Below are positions 18,041 to 28,862 of a DNA stretch of 64,000 nucleotides, piece by piece. The position numbers and the translations under genes are program-made. The stretch comes from Bryobacteraceae bacterium (GTDB lineage Bacteria > Acidobacteriota > Terriglobia > Bryobacterales > Bryobacteraceae), in contig JAIEPW010000056.1 in the NCBI GenBank assembly GCA_019748195.1, positions 1-64,000 of the forward strand, read 5' to 3'. Below the pieces are notes generated by a model. The model made no database searches. It was given only the letters and a program-made list of their open reading frames with translations, and was not told the origin of the DNA. Position 1 is the stretch's first letter; each line of letters opens with the position of its first letter.

Positions 18041-18943
18041 TTATTCGAGGTTCAGGGCCTGCTCCCGGATTTTCTCGATGGCCGCCTTGGCGCCCAGCGC
18101 GAGCTCTGTAATTCGCAGCCCGCCTTCCCCTACGCCATTGGTTTTCGACAAAATCGTGTTCGTCTCCCGGTTCATCTCTTGTAGCAGGAAATCAAGCTTC
18201 TTGCCTACCTCCCCGCCGGCTTCCATCAACTGGTCGAGTTGGGCCGAATGGATCTTCAGCCGGGACGTCTCTTCGCCGATGTCGCTGCGGTCGGCGAGCA
18301 TCGCCGCCTCCTGCACCAGGCGCTGCGGGTCCACGCTGGAAGCACCCAGCAGTTCCTTCAGCCGGTCCGTCAGACGCGTCTGAAAACTCTCCAGGACATT
18401 GCCGCGAAGGCGTTCGATTTCCGCCGCGGCGTTCCGCACATCCTGATTGTGGCTGCGGATCACGACCGCCATTTCGCCGCCCTCGCGCTCGCGAAAGCGG
18501 TTCAGCTCCGCTAGCGCTTCGTCGGCTGCGTCGCTCAACGCCTTGCCTAGAACGGTGTCGGTTTCCGCGCCGGCGGAGTCCTCGATCATGCCGGGGATCC
18601 GGAACGCCGCGTTGAGATCGGGCTTGCCCTCCAGGCCGAATTCGCGGCTCGCTACCTGGAAAGCGTCGATGTACGCCGCCAGCATGGACCGGTTCAGATC
18701 CAGCCCGCCCCCGGCCGCCGACTTCGGCACCGTCACCCGGATGTCGACGTGCCCGCGCGCCACGCGCGTCTTGATCTGGCTGCGCAGAGCTGCTTCAAAC
18801 GGGTCAATCGCGGGGGGTGTATGGAAGTGCAGATCCAGGCCGCGATGATTCACGGTCTTCAGGGTCAACACCAGTTCTCCATCCGGGCCGGCGGGCCTGC
18901 GCACGCGCGCAAAGCCGGTCATGCTTCGAACGGGCAAGGGCAT
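18041..18943 (-). CDS. YicC/YloC family endoribonuclease
   Basis: The 300-residue product starts PVRSMTGFARV, the usual opening of this family, includes LKTVNHRGLDLHFHTP, and ends with LGAKAAIEKIREQALNLE, a highly conserved tail. Members studied in Escherichia coli and Bacillus are RNA endonucleases that affect small RNA turnover. The protein leads the housekeeping operon with gmk just downstream, the normal arrangement. The stop of a cupin gene in the same direction lies nine bases upstream of its start, so the operon may extend further. Confidence 0.94.
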   Translation of the reverse strand: MPLPVRSMTGFARVRRPAGPDGELVLTLKTVNHRGLDLHFHTPPAIDPFEAALRSQIKTRVARGHVDIRVTVPKSAAGGGLDLNRSMLAAYIDAFQVASREFGLEGKPDLNAAFRIPGMIEDSAGAETDTVLGKALSDAADEALAELNRFREREGGEMAVVIRSHNQDVRNAAAEIERLRGNVLESFQTRLTDRLKELLGASSVDPQRLVQEAAMLADRSDIGEETSRLKIHSAQLDQLMEAGGEVGKKLDFLLQEMNRETNTILSKTNGVGEGGLRITELALGAKAAIEKIREQALNLE

Positions 18944-18952
18944 TGGTTTATT

Positions 18953-19330
18953 CTAACCGCTTGCAATCACGCCTTCGGAATGCACGGACCGCTCGTTGTC
19001 GACGTTCCCGGTATTCAGGGTTCCGGCCGGTTCGAAGATCAGCGCGTGCGTTTCCTCGTCGGAGGCGGTGATATGCTCCACTCCTCGCGGGATGATGTAG
19101 AACTCGCCCGGCCGGACCGTCACTTCGCGATCGCGGAAGCCGATTCGCAGCGCTCCCCGGACCACCAGGAACATCTCGTCGGCCTCCTCATGGCGATGCC
19201 AGACGAACTCGCCTTGAAGCTTAACCGCCTTCACCACCATGCCGTTGAACTCCCCCGCCAGCCGCGGCGACCAATGTTCGGAAAAGGAAGCGAACGCGCG
19301 CTCCAGGTTGACCAGACGATCTTGCAGCAT
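18953..19330 (-). CDS. Cupin domain protein
   Basis: The ATG at 19330 gives 125 residues, and a small GAAGG site lies just ahead. The cupin motif 1 is VWHRHEEADEMFLVVRG (His, His, Glu metal ligands) and motif 2 is PGEFYIIPRGVEHI (His), near residues 40-90. Such small single-domain cupins bind a metal and act as isomerases, dioxygenases or sensors; the reaction cannot be told. A longer in-frame start (19459) exists but would run through the palindrome at 19442-19460. The gene diverges from padR, so that palindrome may also affect it. Confidence 0.83.
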   Translation of the reverse strand: MLQDRLVNLERAFASFSEHWSPRLAGEFNGMVVKAVKLQGEFVWHRHEEADEMFLVVRGALRIGFRDREVTVRPGEFYIIPRGVEHITASDEETHALIFEPAGTLNTGNVDNERSVHSEGVIASG

Positions 19331-19441
19331 GCCTTCGATTTTAAGCCGCTGCCGGCCGGCTCGCGCCCCCGCCTCGACTTTCCTCATTTTGCAGGGAACA
19401 AAACAGGACCTCGCGCGTATATGCCTGTATCGGAGATTCGA

Positions 19442-19460
19442 TATATCGAGCCTCGATATA
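19442..19460. promoter_or_regulatory. Perfect 19-base palindromic operator (PadR type)
   Basis: TATATCGAG-C-CTCGATATA is perfectly symmetrical about the central C at 19451. It ends nine bases before the padR start and lies in the gap between the divergent cupin gene and padR. PadR regulators of ADOP clusters often control their own genes through palindromes of this kind. This is the probable binding site for the PadR encoded next to it; the GATATA arm also could serve as a -10. Confidence 0.75.
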
Positions 19461-19469
19461 GTGGACGGG

Positions 19470-19785
19470 ATGGAGATCGAAAGCTTGCTTCCGCTGCCCG
19501 CGCCGGTGTTCCACATCCTGATCGCCCTCGCCGAGGGCGACCGGCATGGCTACGCCATTATGCAGGACATCGCTACGCGCACGGATGGCAAGCTCCGGTT
19601 GGGTCCCGGCACGCTGTACGGATCCATCAAGAAACTTCTCGAACAGGGATGGATCGAGGAAATCACCAGGCGGCCGGCCGACGATGACGAACGCCGGCGC
19701 TATTACCGGTTGACCCGGCTGGGACGGAGGGTGGCGGAAGCCGAAGCGTCCCGTCTGGCCGACATTCTGAAACAGGCGCGAGCAA

Positions 19786-19811
<26 letters not shown>
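19470..19811 (+). CDS. PadR family transcriptional regulator
   Basis: The 113-residue protein is a winged-helix repressor of the short PadR (subfamily 2) type: PVFHILIALAEGDRHGYAIM, then GTLYGSIKKLLEQGWIEE, ending with a short C-terminal helix (RVAEAEASRLADI) for dimer formation. I chose the ATG at 19470, which lies just downstream of the palindromic operator. Its end overlaps the permease gene by 26 bases, so the two are translated together. It probably represses its own operon, and perhaps the divergent cupin gene. Confidence 0.92.
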
Positions 19812-22434
<2,623 letters not shown>

Positions 22435-22450
22435 TGTTAGCCTGAGTGGT

Positions 22451-23644
22451 TTGAGCCGCACAGCCCTGCTGTTCGCCATCGCACTCGGCATCAGAGCCGG
22501 GTGGACGCTGCTGGCGCCCGTCCTGGACCCGCTTCTCGCCGGCAATCCCTTGCTCGGCGATGCCGCCGGGTACGATCGCATGGCGCGGTACCTTCTCGAC
22601 GGGCGCGGCTATGTCGAGAGTAACGGCCGCCCCAGCGCTTTCTGGCCGCCTTTATATCCTCTGTTCCTCGCCGCGGTGTACGGCGTCTTCGGTCACTCCC
22701 TGCTCATCCCCCGCCTGCTCCAGGCTCTGCTCGGAGCGCTGCTCCCGATGGCTGTGTACGCTTCGGCGCGACCCTTCACCGGCGATCGCGTGGCCTGGAT
22801 CGCCGCGCTCGGGCTCGCATTCTATCCGTACCTCATCTATTTCGGCGCCTGGCTGATCGCGGAGGCGCTGTTCTTCGCGCTCTTCGGTCTGCTGCTCGGG
22901 ACCGCGGCGCGCCTTCGCGACGGCGGCCGGGACCGCGACGCGCTACTTCTGGGCGGGTTCCTGGGCCTCTGCGCGCTGGCCAAGCCGGCGGTCCTTTTCC
23001 AGATCCCGTTCCTCGCCTTGTGGCTAGGGCTCGGCTTGCCGTCGCGGCAAGGGCGCGCCGCCGCCCTTGCCGCCCTGGCGCTGGCTGCTTGCCTCGCTCC
23101 GTGGACCGTTCGCAACGCCCTGGTGTTCGAGAGGTTTGTTCCGGTCTCCACCAACGCCGGATATACCTTCTATGGAGCCAACAATCCGGATGCCTTCGGA
23201 GGTCACGCCGAGGACTTTCCGCCTCGGCACTGGGAGCTTTCGGAAACGGCTGAGCAGGACGCCTATCTCCGCGCCGCAACCGCCTGGATCGCGGATCATC
23301 CTGGCGAATTTGCCCGCCTCGCCGTGCGCAAGCTGCGGCGCCTGTTTCTTCCGCTGTCGGTCGCCAGTTCGCCTCACGAATTTCCGCTCCCCGGCGCGGC
23401 GCTGATCCACGCCGTATACTTTGCTTTTCTCGCGCTTGCGGCCGCGGGCCTGCTGCTTTCGCTCGCCCGCTGGCGCGACTATCTGCTCTTCTACGCTCCG
23501 CTGGCAGGAGTCGTCACCAGCGCGGTCGTCTTCTACGGGGATGCCCGTTATTTGCTTCCCGCGGCGCCTTCCCTTTGCCTTTTCGCCGCCCTCGCCATCA
23601 TCACAATCCATGACAGAGCCCGCGCCCGCGCTGTGATAGATTGA
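22451..23644 (+). CDS. Integral membrane glycosyltransferase, PMT_2 / ArnT-like (GT39/GT83 type)
   Basis: The frame could start at TTG 22403 or TTG 22451; I choose the latter because it begins directly at the first membrane helix (LSRTALLFAIALGIRAG) and avoids overlap with the permease. It gives 397 residues. The loop after helix 1 has LLGDAAGYDRMARYLLDG, in which the acidic residue is likely catalytic, followed by PPLYPLFLAAVY. About ten membrane helices follow, typical of lipid-linked sugar transferases. Its donor and acceptor cannot be told. There is no polyprenyl sugar synthase nearby. Confidence 0.8.
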   Translation: MSRTALLFAIALGIRAGWTLLAPVLDPLLAGNPLLGDAAGYDRMARYLLDGRGYVESNGRPSAFWPPLYPLFLAAVYGVFGHSLLIPRLLQALLGALLPMAVYASARPFTGDRVAWIAALGLAFYPYLIYFGAWLIAEALFFALFGLLLGTAARLRDGGRDRDALLLGGFLGLCALAKPAVLFQIPFLALWLGLGLPSRQGRAAALAALALAACLAPWTVRNALVFERFVPVSTNAGYTFYGANNPDAFGGHAEDFPPRHWELSETAEQDAYLRAATAWIADHPGEFARLAVRKLRRLFLPLSVASSPHEFPLPGAALIHAVYFAFLALAAAGLLLSLARWRDYLLFYAPLAGVVTSAVVFYGDARYLLPAAPSLCLFAALAIITIHDRARARAVID

Positions 23645-23653
23645 TCCCAACTC

Positions 23654-24964
23654 ATGAAGACCAAAAGCTTGGGATTCTCGATCGCGGTGCTGGTCGCGGT
23701 CAATATCATGAACTTCTACGATCGCAATGCGCCCGGCGCCCTGGTCGAGCCGATGCGGCGCGAGTTCAACCTGACCGATGCCCAAATCGGCCTAATGGGT
23801 AGTGCTTTCATCTGGATCTACGCGATTGTCGGGGTGCCGCTGGGCAAGATCGCGGACACCTGGTCCCGCCGCAAGCTGCTCGCCTGGGGGCTCACCATCT
23901 GGAGCGCCCTGACCGCGATGGCGGGCATGGCGAACAGCTACTCGTTCCTCTTGGTTACCCGCTTGGGAGTCGGCGTGGGCGAGGCCGTGTGCGCTCCTAC
24001 GGCGACCAGTTGGATCGGCGACCTGTTTCCGGCCGAAAAGCGGGCCCGCGCGCTGGCGTTCTTCATGCTCGGCGTGCCGGTGGGGGGAGCCCTCAGTTAC
24101 TTCTTCAGCGGCCCCATCGCCCAGGCGTTCGGGTGGCGTCCCGCCATGGTGATCGCCGCCGTGCCCGCGCTATTCCTCATTCCCGCGCTGCTGACCCTTC
24201 CGGAACCGGCACGCGGCGCGAGTGAAAAAGTAGCCGCTCCCGCCGGACCCAAGGCGTCCATGTGGAGCGTCCTTCGCATCCCCACCCTGTGGTGGATCAT
24301 CGCCTCCGGCGCGCTGCTGAATTTCAACATGTACGCCATCGGCACCTTCCTCCCGGCGTTTCTGGGCCGCGTCCACAAGCTGGACCTGGCCGGAGCGAAT
24401 ATCGCCACCGGCGTCGCCTACCTGATCGGCGGAATCAGCGGTGGCTTCCTCGCCGGACAGATCGGTGACAAAATCATTCACCGCCGCAAGGACGGCCGCC
24501 TGCTGATGGCCGCCGTGATCGCCGCCGTCGTCGTGCCCATGTCCTACCTCGGCATCGTTCAGCCGGTGGGACAGATGATGCTGGCGGTGGCCTTCCTCAC
24601 CGTCGCCTATGGCTGCCTCAACACCTACTATGGCCTGGTTTACTCCTCCATTCAGGACATCGTGGCGCCCAACCTCCGCGGCTCCACCATGGCGATTTAC
24701 TTCATGGCGATGTACATGCTCGGCGCCTCCTTCGGACCGCTGTTCACCGGCGCGCTTTCGGACATGATGGCCCGCCGCGCGATGGAGGCCGCCGGCGCCA
24801 CCGCGTTGAACGAAGCGTTCCGCGCCATCGGCCTGCAGCAGGCGATGCTGGTCATCCCGGTACTCTCCGCCGCCCTTGCGCTGGTTCTGTTTGCCGCGTC
24901 GCGCACGGTGATCGGCGATATGCAGCGGCGGGAACGCGAGGCCGTCGCCGGAGCGGCAGCCTGA
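23654..24964 (+). CDS. MFS transporter, spinster-like
   Basis: The 436-residue protein has about 12 membrane segments. The N-terminus reads NIMNFYDRNAPGALVEPMRREF, like the D-galactonate/spinster group that transports organic acids, sugars or lipids. Loop 2-3 has GVPLGKIADTWSRRKLLA and helix 5 has GVGEAVCAPTATSWI. It lies five bases before the Gfo/Idh/MocA gene and could provide the sugar or related compound that enzyme uses. The exact solute is unknown. Confidence 0.88.
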   Translation: MKTKSLGFSIAVLVAVNIMNFYDRNAPGALVEPMRREFNLTDAQIGLMGSAFIWIYAIVGVPLGKIADTWSRRKLLAWGLTIWSALTAMAGMANSYSFLLVTRLGVGVGEAVCAPTATSWIGDLFPAEKRARALAFFMLGVPVGGALSYFFSGPIAQAFGWRPAMVIAAVPALFLIPALLTLPEPARGASEKVAAPAGPKASMWSVLRIPTLWWIIASGALLNFNMYAIGTFLPAFLGRVHKLDLAGANIATGVAYLIGGISGGFLAGQIGDKIIHRRKDGRLLMAAVIAAVVVPMSYLGIVQPVGQMMLAVAFLTVAYGCLNTYYGLVYSSIQDIVAPNLRGSTMAIYFMAMYMLGASFGPLFTGALSDMMARRAMEAAGATALNEAFRAIGLQQAMLVIPVLSAALALVLFAASRTVIGDMQRREREAVAGAAA

Positions 24965-24969
24965 TCCCG

Positions 24970-26259
24970 ATGAACCGCCGTGATTTGCTCCTGGCGGGCG
25001 CCGCGGCGTTGATGCCGCGCGCGCAAGCCGCTACCGGAAAGCTCCGCTACGCCGTTCTCGGCGTCGGCGTCCGCGGCTGCGGCTTGTGGGGGGAGCAGAT
25101 CCGCTCCCGCTATTCCGATCGCGTCGACTTCGTGGCCCTCTGCGATTCCAATCCCCAGCGCGTCGAAGTCGCGCGCCGCCGCATCGGCGTCGAGTGCCCG
25201 GTTTTCACGAGCTTCGACGAGATGTGCGACCGCGCCAAGCCGGATACTCTGATGATCACCACCGTGGATTCCACCCACGCCGGCTACATCGTCCGCGCTC
25301 TCCAGCGCGGCATTCATGTGATCACGGAAAAGCCGATGGTGGTGGACGAAGCGCAGTGCCAGGCCGTTCTGGACGCCGAGAAGAAAGCCGGCAAACGGAT
25401 CACCGTCACCTTCAACTACCGCTACGCTCCCAAGCACCAGAAGATTAAGGAGCTCCTGCTCGCCGGCGAAATCGGGCGCGTTCTCTCCGTCGATTTTTCC
25501 TGGTACCTGGATACCGGTCACGGCGCCGATTATTTTCGCCGCTGGCATCGCCTGAAGAAAAACTCCGGCTCGCTTTGGGTGCACAAGGCGACCCATCATT
25601 TCGACCTGATGAACTGGTGGCTTGCGGCCGACCCCAGCGATGTCACCGCGCAAGGCGGGCTCAAGTACTACGGGCGCAGCGGTCCGTTCCGTCACTCCCA
25701 TTGCCGTCCCTGCCCGCACAAGGGCCAGTGCAAGCACTATTGGGACATAACCAAAAGCGAGCGGCTTACGCAACTCTATGTGAATTGCGAGTCGGCGGAC
25801 GGCTACCTGCGCGACGGGTGCGTCTATCGCGAGGACATCGATATCTGGGACACGATGTCCGCTCTAGTGCGCTACTCCAACGGCGTCACCATGAACTATT
25901 CCGTGAACGCCTTCATGCCCATCGAGGGGTACCGGGTCGCCTTCAACGGTGATCGCGGACGGCTCGAAATCCGCGACTACGAAGATCAGCCGTGGAAGCC
26001 CGAAAGCGAGACGGAGATCCACCTGATCCGCAATTTCGGCAAACGCGAGATCATCCCCGTGCCGCGTTACGAAGGCGATCACGGCGGAGGGGACAAGCGG
26101 CTGACGGACCTGATTTTCGCGGGCGCCTCGGCGCCTGAGTACATGAAGCTCCCCGACTCCCGCGCGGGTGCGATGTCCTGCCTTACGGGAATCGCCGCGC
26201 GTCGCAGCATCGAGCAGAATCGAACGATCCGGATCCGCGATTTGGTGAATTTGCTTTAG
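24970..26259 (+). CDS. Gfo/Idh/MocA family oxidoreductase with Tat signal
   Basis: The 429-residue protein starts MNRRDLLLAGAAALMPRAQA, a twin-arginine-type signal, so it is probably exported folded with its NAD(P) cofactor. The Rossmann part follows (LGVGVRGCGLWG, then ITEKPMVV with the conserved EKP at residues 120-122). A cysteine cluster sits at C245, C248 and C254 (SHCRPCPHKGQC), with more at C273 and C284, in the catalytic half; comparable C-rich insertions occur in several planctomycete and acidobacterial members. It follows an MFS gene by five bases. A sugar or inositol-type dehydrogenase is likely, the substrate being unknown. Confidence 0.87.
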   Translation: MNRRDLLLAGAAALMPRAQAATGKLRYAVLGVGVRGCGLWGEQIRSRYSDRVDFVALCDSNPQRVEVARRRIGVECPVFTSFDEMCDRAKPDTLMITTVDSTHAGYIVRALQRGIHVITEKPMVVDEAQCQAVLDAEKKAGKRITVTFNYRYAPKHQKIKELLLAGEIGRVLSVDFSWYLDTGHGADYFRRWHRLKKNSGSLWVHKATHHFDLMNWWLAADPSDVTAQGGLKYYGRSGPFRHSHCRPCPHKGQCKHYWDITKSERLTQLYVNCESADGYLRDGCVYREDIDIWDTMSALVRYSNGVTMNYSVNAFMPIEGYRVAFNGDRGRLEIRDYEDQPWKPESETEIHLIRNFGKREIIPVPRYEGDHGGGDKRLTDLIFAGASAPEYMKLPDSRAGAMSCLTGIAARRSIEQNRTIRIRDLVNLL

Positions 26260-26293
26260 CCCGTTTTGGCGGCGTTTTTCACGGACCGGCGCC

Positions 26294-26314
26294 GGAGCGG
26301 TGCCAGGCCGCTCC
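26294..26314. terminator. Hairpin between convergent genes
   Basis: GGAGCGG (26294-26300) and CCGCTCC (26308-26314) form a perfect 7-bp stem with a 7-base loop. It lies between the stop of the oxidoreductase gene (26259) and the stop of phnX on the other strand. There is no U-run on either side, so it is at best a Rho-dependent or imperfect terminator. Confidence 0.4.
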
Positions 26315-26334
26315 AGCCGCTCCGCACTCGCTGG

Positions 26335-27096
26335 CTACGGCCGCTCTCCACGGCTCAATCGCTCCTCGATCTCCTCCAAAACCGCATCGCACTCCGCCAC
26401 CGAATTCACCGCGTAGTGCGCCCCAGCCGCCAGCAAGCGATTCTTCGCCGCCGTGATCGCCGCCTCCCGATCTCCGCCCTCCATCGCCGTCAACTCGATC
26501 TCGCTAAGCCCCGTCTCGTTTCCGGTCCGCGCCACGGCGATGGTCCACATGCCCGCGTTCCGCCCCTCCTCGATGTCGCTGATCGTGTCTCCGATCTTCA
26601 CGCACTGCCGCGCCGATCCGGCGCGCAATTCCAGAAGGTTCCGCCAGGCCATCCAGGGGAACGGACGCCCTCCGCCTGCTTCCTCCGGCGTCACCGTGAA
26701 ATCCGGCCGGAAGTTCCGGGCCTCCGCCATCCGCATCACAACCCGCAGCATCGCCCGCGTGTATCCCGTGGTGGAGCCGATCTTCAGTCCTCGCGCTCGA
26801 AAACGTTCCGCCGCCTCCGGCGCCCCCGGAATCACATCGGAATGGCTCTCCAGAATGCTCAACTGAATCGGCTCGAACTCCGCGTTCAGTGCATCCACGT
26901 CCAGATCCATCCCCCGCGCCGCGGCGATCTCCCGCAGATGCTCCTTCTTCGGCAGACCCATCGCCCGGCGAGCCTCCGCCGGCGTAATGTCGATGCCGTG
27001 CCGGGCGAACGTCTCGCGCAGCGCGGCTATTGGCGCCTGGCATCCGTAATCCACCGTGGTCCCCGCCCAGTCCAATACGACAACTTCGAGTTTCAT
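26335..27096 (-). CDS. phnX: Phosphonoacetaldehyde hydrolase
   Basis: Splits phosphonoacetaldehyde to acetaldehyde and phosphate in the 2-aminoethylphosphonate pathway. I use the ATG at 27096, which overlaps the FAD oxidoreductase stop in ATGA, giving 253 residues. The HAD nucleophile D9 lies in LDWAGTTVDYG. The lysine that forms the Schiff base is K50 in MGLPKKEHL, in the spacing seen in the Bacillus enzyme. A C-terminal HAD motif KIGDTISDIEEGRNAGMWT is present. A longer frame to 27234 runs backwards into the oxidoreductase gene and is rejected. Confidence 0.93.
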   Translation of the reverse strand: MKLEVVVLDWAGTTVDYGCQAPIAALRETFARHGIDITPAEARRAMGLPKKEHLREIAAARGMDLDVDALNAEFEPIQLSILESHSDVIPGAPEAAERFRARGLKIGSTTGYTRAMLRVVMRMAEARNFRPDFTVTPEEAGGGRPFPWMAWRNLLELRAGSARQCVKIGDTISDIEEGRNAGMWTIAVARTGNETGLSEIELTAMEGGDREAAITAAKNRLLAAGAHYAVNSVAECDAVLEEIEERLSRGERP

Positions 27097-28217
27097 ACCG
27101 CCAGTGTCCTTTCCGCCGCTCCGAGTGAAAGCGTCATGCCCGCCCCGCCCAACGCCGTAACCACCTCCACCCCAGGCGCCGGACTCATTCTCACCAGCGG
27201 CCGCGCGGGATGCTTTGCGTACACTCCATGCCACCGCCGCGCGATGGTGAACGCCGGCAAGCGAGCTAGTTTCCGCGCGTATTGAAGGATCAAGTCATCA
27301 ATCTCCGGCTTATCCAGGAAATCCACCGCCAGCCCGTACTCGTGCGAATCGCCAATCTTCAGTTCGCCGGAGGGTGACTGCGAAACCATCACGTGAATCC
27401 CCCAACGGTCATAATCGGGCATCTGCTCCGCCACGCGCCTTTCCAGCGCGGGAAGCGTGGAACACATCCGGAACGAAGGGTAGAAGCGCAGCGTCAGGCC
27501 TCCCGCCACGGCCGGTCCAAGCTGCCAGCCGTCCGGCTGTGGAGGCGTCGACATCATCTGCAGCTTCACCCGCGTGATCCCGCTAGCGGCGAAGAACTCC
27601 GGATACAGAATCCCAAACTCGTCGCCTCCGCACACGATCGCGGAGCCTGCCTCCCAGCATTCACCCCCGGCGTCGATCCGCGGCAGGTGGATGGCCCGCA
27701 CCGCGGTGGAGAAGCGGAACTCGACCCCGTAGCGCTCCCGCAGGAATTCCGGAAGTCTTCGCGTCACCTCCGCGGGATCGACGGTTAACTCCGTGGGACT
27801 CCACAAGGCGCCGAGCAATCCGTCCGGGTTCACTCCGCGGCTGACTTCAAGCGCCCGATCCCGGTTCAACCACTCGCATTCGTATCCCGCGGCGGGCGCG
27901 AGGGCGGCAAACTCACGCGCCACCTCGGCTTCATCCTCCCAATGCGCCGCGTGAATCGAGCCCGTCAGGTGATACGGAATCGCCGCCGCTTCCAACACCT
28001 CCAGCCAGAGGGCGCGGCTGCGCATCGCCATCTCGTGCATCTCGCCGGGCGGCTGGCCGATCGGCCAGATGAGTCCGAAGTTGCGCGCCGACGCACCCAG
28101 CGCGCGCGGGGACTTGTCGAACACCACCACGCGCTTGCCGGCCTTCGCCGCGATCCAGGCGTGCGCCAGTCCGGCAATTCCCGCCCCCACCACCGCGATA
28201 TCCGCAGTCCGATTCAT
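27093..28217 (-). CDS. FAD-dependent oxidoreductase of the TIGR03364 (phosphonate-linked) group
   Basis: The 374-residue protein opens with the dinucleotide motif VVGAGIAGLAHAWIAAKAGK and continues with SARNFGLIWPIGQPPGE, which is characteristic of the DAO-like oxidases found next to phosphonatase genes. The usual C-terminal FAD element is GVEVVTALGGAGMTLSLGA. The overlap with phnX (ATGA) supports a joint function, probably oxidative handling of an aminophosphonate to give the aldehyde that PhnX takes. No phnW transaminase is seen. The start lies in a 41-base gap from the divergent DJ-1-like gene. Confidence 0.85.
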   Translation of the reverse strand: MNRTADIAVVGAGIAGLAHAWIAAKAGKRVVVFDKSPRALGASARNFGLIWPIGQPPGEMHEMAMRSRALWLEVLEAAAIPYHLTGSIHAAHWEDEAEVAREFAALAPAAGYECEWLNRDRALEVSRGVNPDGLLGALWSPTELTVDPAEVTRRLPEFLRERYGVEFRFSTAVRAIHLPRIDAGGECWEAGSAIVCGGDEFGILYPEFFAASGITRVKLQMMSTPPQPDGWQLGPAVAGGLTLRFYPSFRMCSTLPALERRVAEQMPDYDRWGIHVMVSQSPSGELKIGDSHEYGLAVDFLDKPEIDDLILQYARKLARLPAFTIARRWHGVYAKHPARPLVRMSPAPGVEVVTALGGAGMTLSLGAAERTLAV

Positions 28218-28258
28218 CCGGCACGCGCCCGCATGAGGCTAGTGTATGTTGAGAAGCA

Positions 28259-28852
28259 ATGCCAAGGAAGGTCGCGATCTTTGTTTTCGATGAAGTGGAG
28301 GTGCTGGATTTCGCCGGCCCGTTCGAGGTCTTCGCTGTCACCGGCGCGCGCGTTCAGCCGCAGCCCTTCGAGGTTTTCACCGTGGGCCGCACCCATGAGC
28401 CGATTGCCGCGCGCAACGGCCTCAGCGTCAATCCGGCTTACGCCTTCTCCGATTGCCCCCAACCCGACATTCTTCTGATTCCGGGCGGCTATGGAACGCG
28501 GCCGCTGATGGAGGACCGTCCGGTAATCGACTGGATCCGCGCCACCCAACAGAAGGCGGAACTGCTGCTTTCCGTTTGCACCGGATCGCTGCTGTTGGGG
28601 AAGGCGGGATTGCTGGACGGCATGGAAGCCACCACGCACCACCTGGCGATCGCAGAGTTGCGCAAGGCCGCGCCCAACACGACGGTGCATGAGGACCGCC
28701 GCGTGGTCGACAACGGCCGCGTCGTCACCTCCGCCGGCGTCGCCAGCGGAATCGACATGTCCTTCCACGTGGTCGCGCGGCTGCTCGGCCAGGACACCGC
28801 CGCCGCCATGGCCCGCTACATCGAGTATCCATGGCCGCGCGCAAACAGCTAG
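28259..28852 (+). CDS. DJ-1/PfpI family protein (isonitrile-hydratase-like)
   Basis: The 197-residue protein has the DJ-1/PfpI opening RKVAIFVFDEVEVLDFAGPFEVF, split by its conserved Glu and Asp positions, then ILLIPGGYGTRP, and the nucleophile cysteine in LSVCTGSLLLGKAGLL at about residue 107. The ThiJ-type domain occupies the whole protein, with no AraC DNA-binding part, so it is more like the isonitrile hydratase group than a regulator. The reaction is not determined. It precedes the epoxide hydrolase by ten bases and diverges from the phosphonate pair. Confidence 0.83.
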   Translation: MPRKVAIFVFDEVEVLDFAGPFEVFAVTGARVQPQPFEVFTVGRTHEPIAARNGLSVNPAYAFSDCPQPDILLIPGGYGTRPLMEDRPVIDWIRATQQKAELLLSVCTGSLLLGKAGLLDGMEATTHHLAIAELRKAAPNTTVHEDRRVVDNGRVVTSAGVASGIDMSFHVVARLLGQDTAAAMARYIEYPWPRANS

Positions 28853-28862
28853 AGTAACGGCA

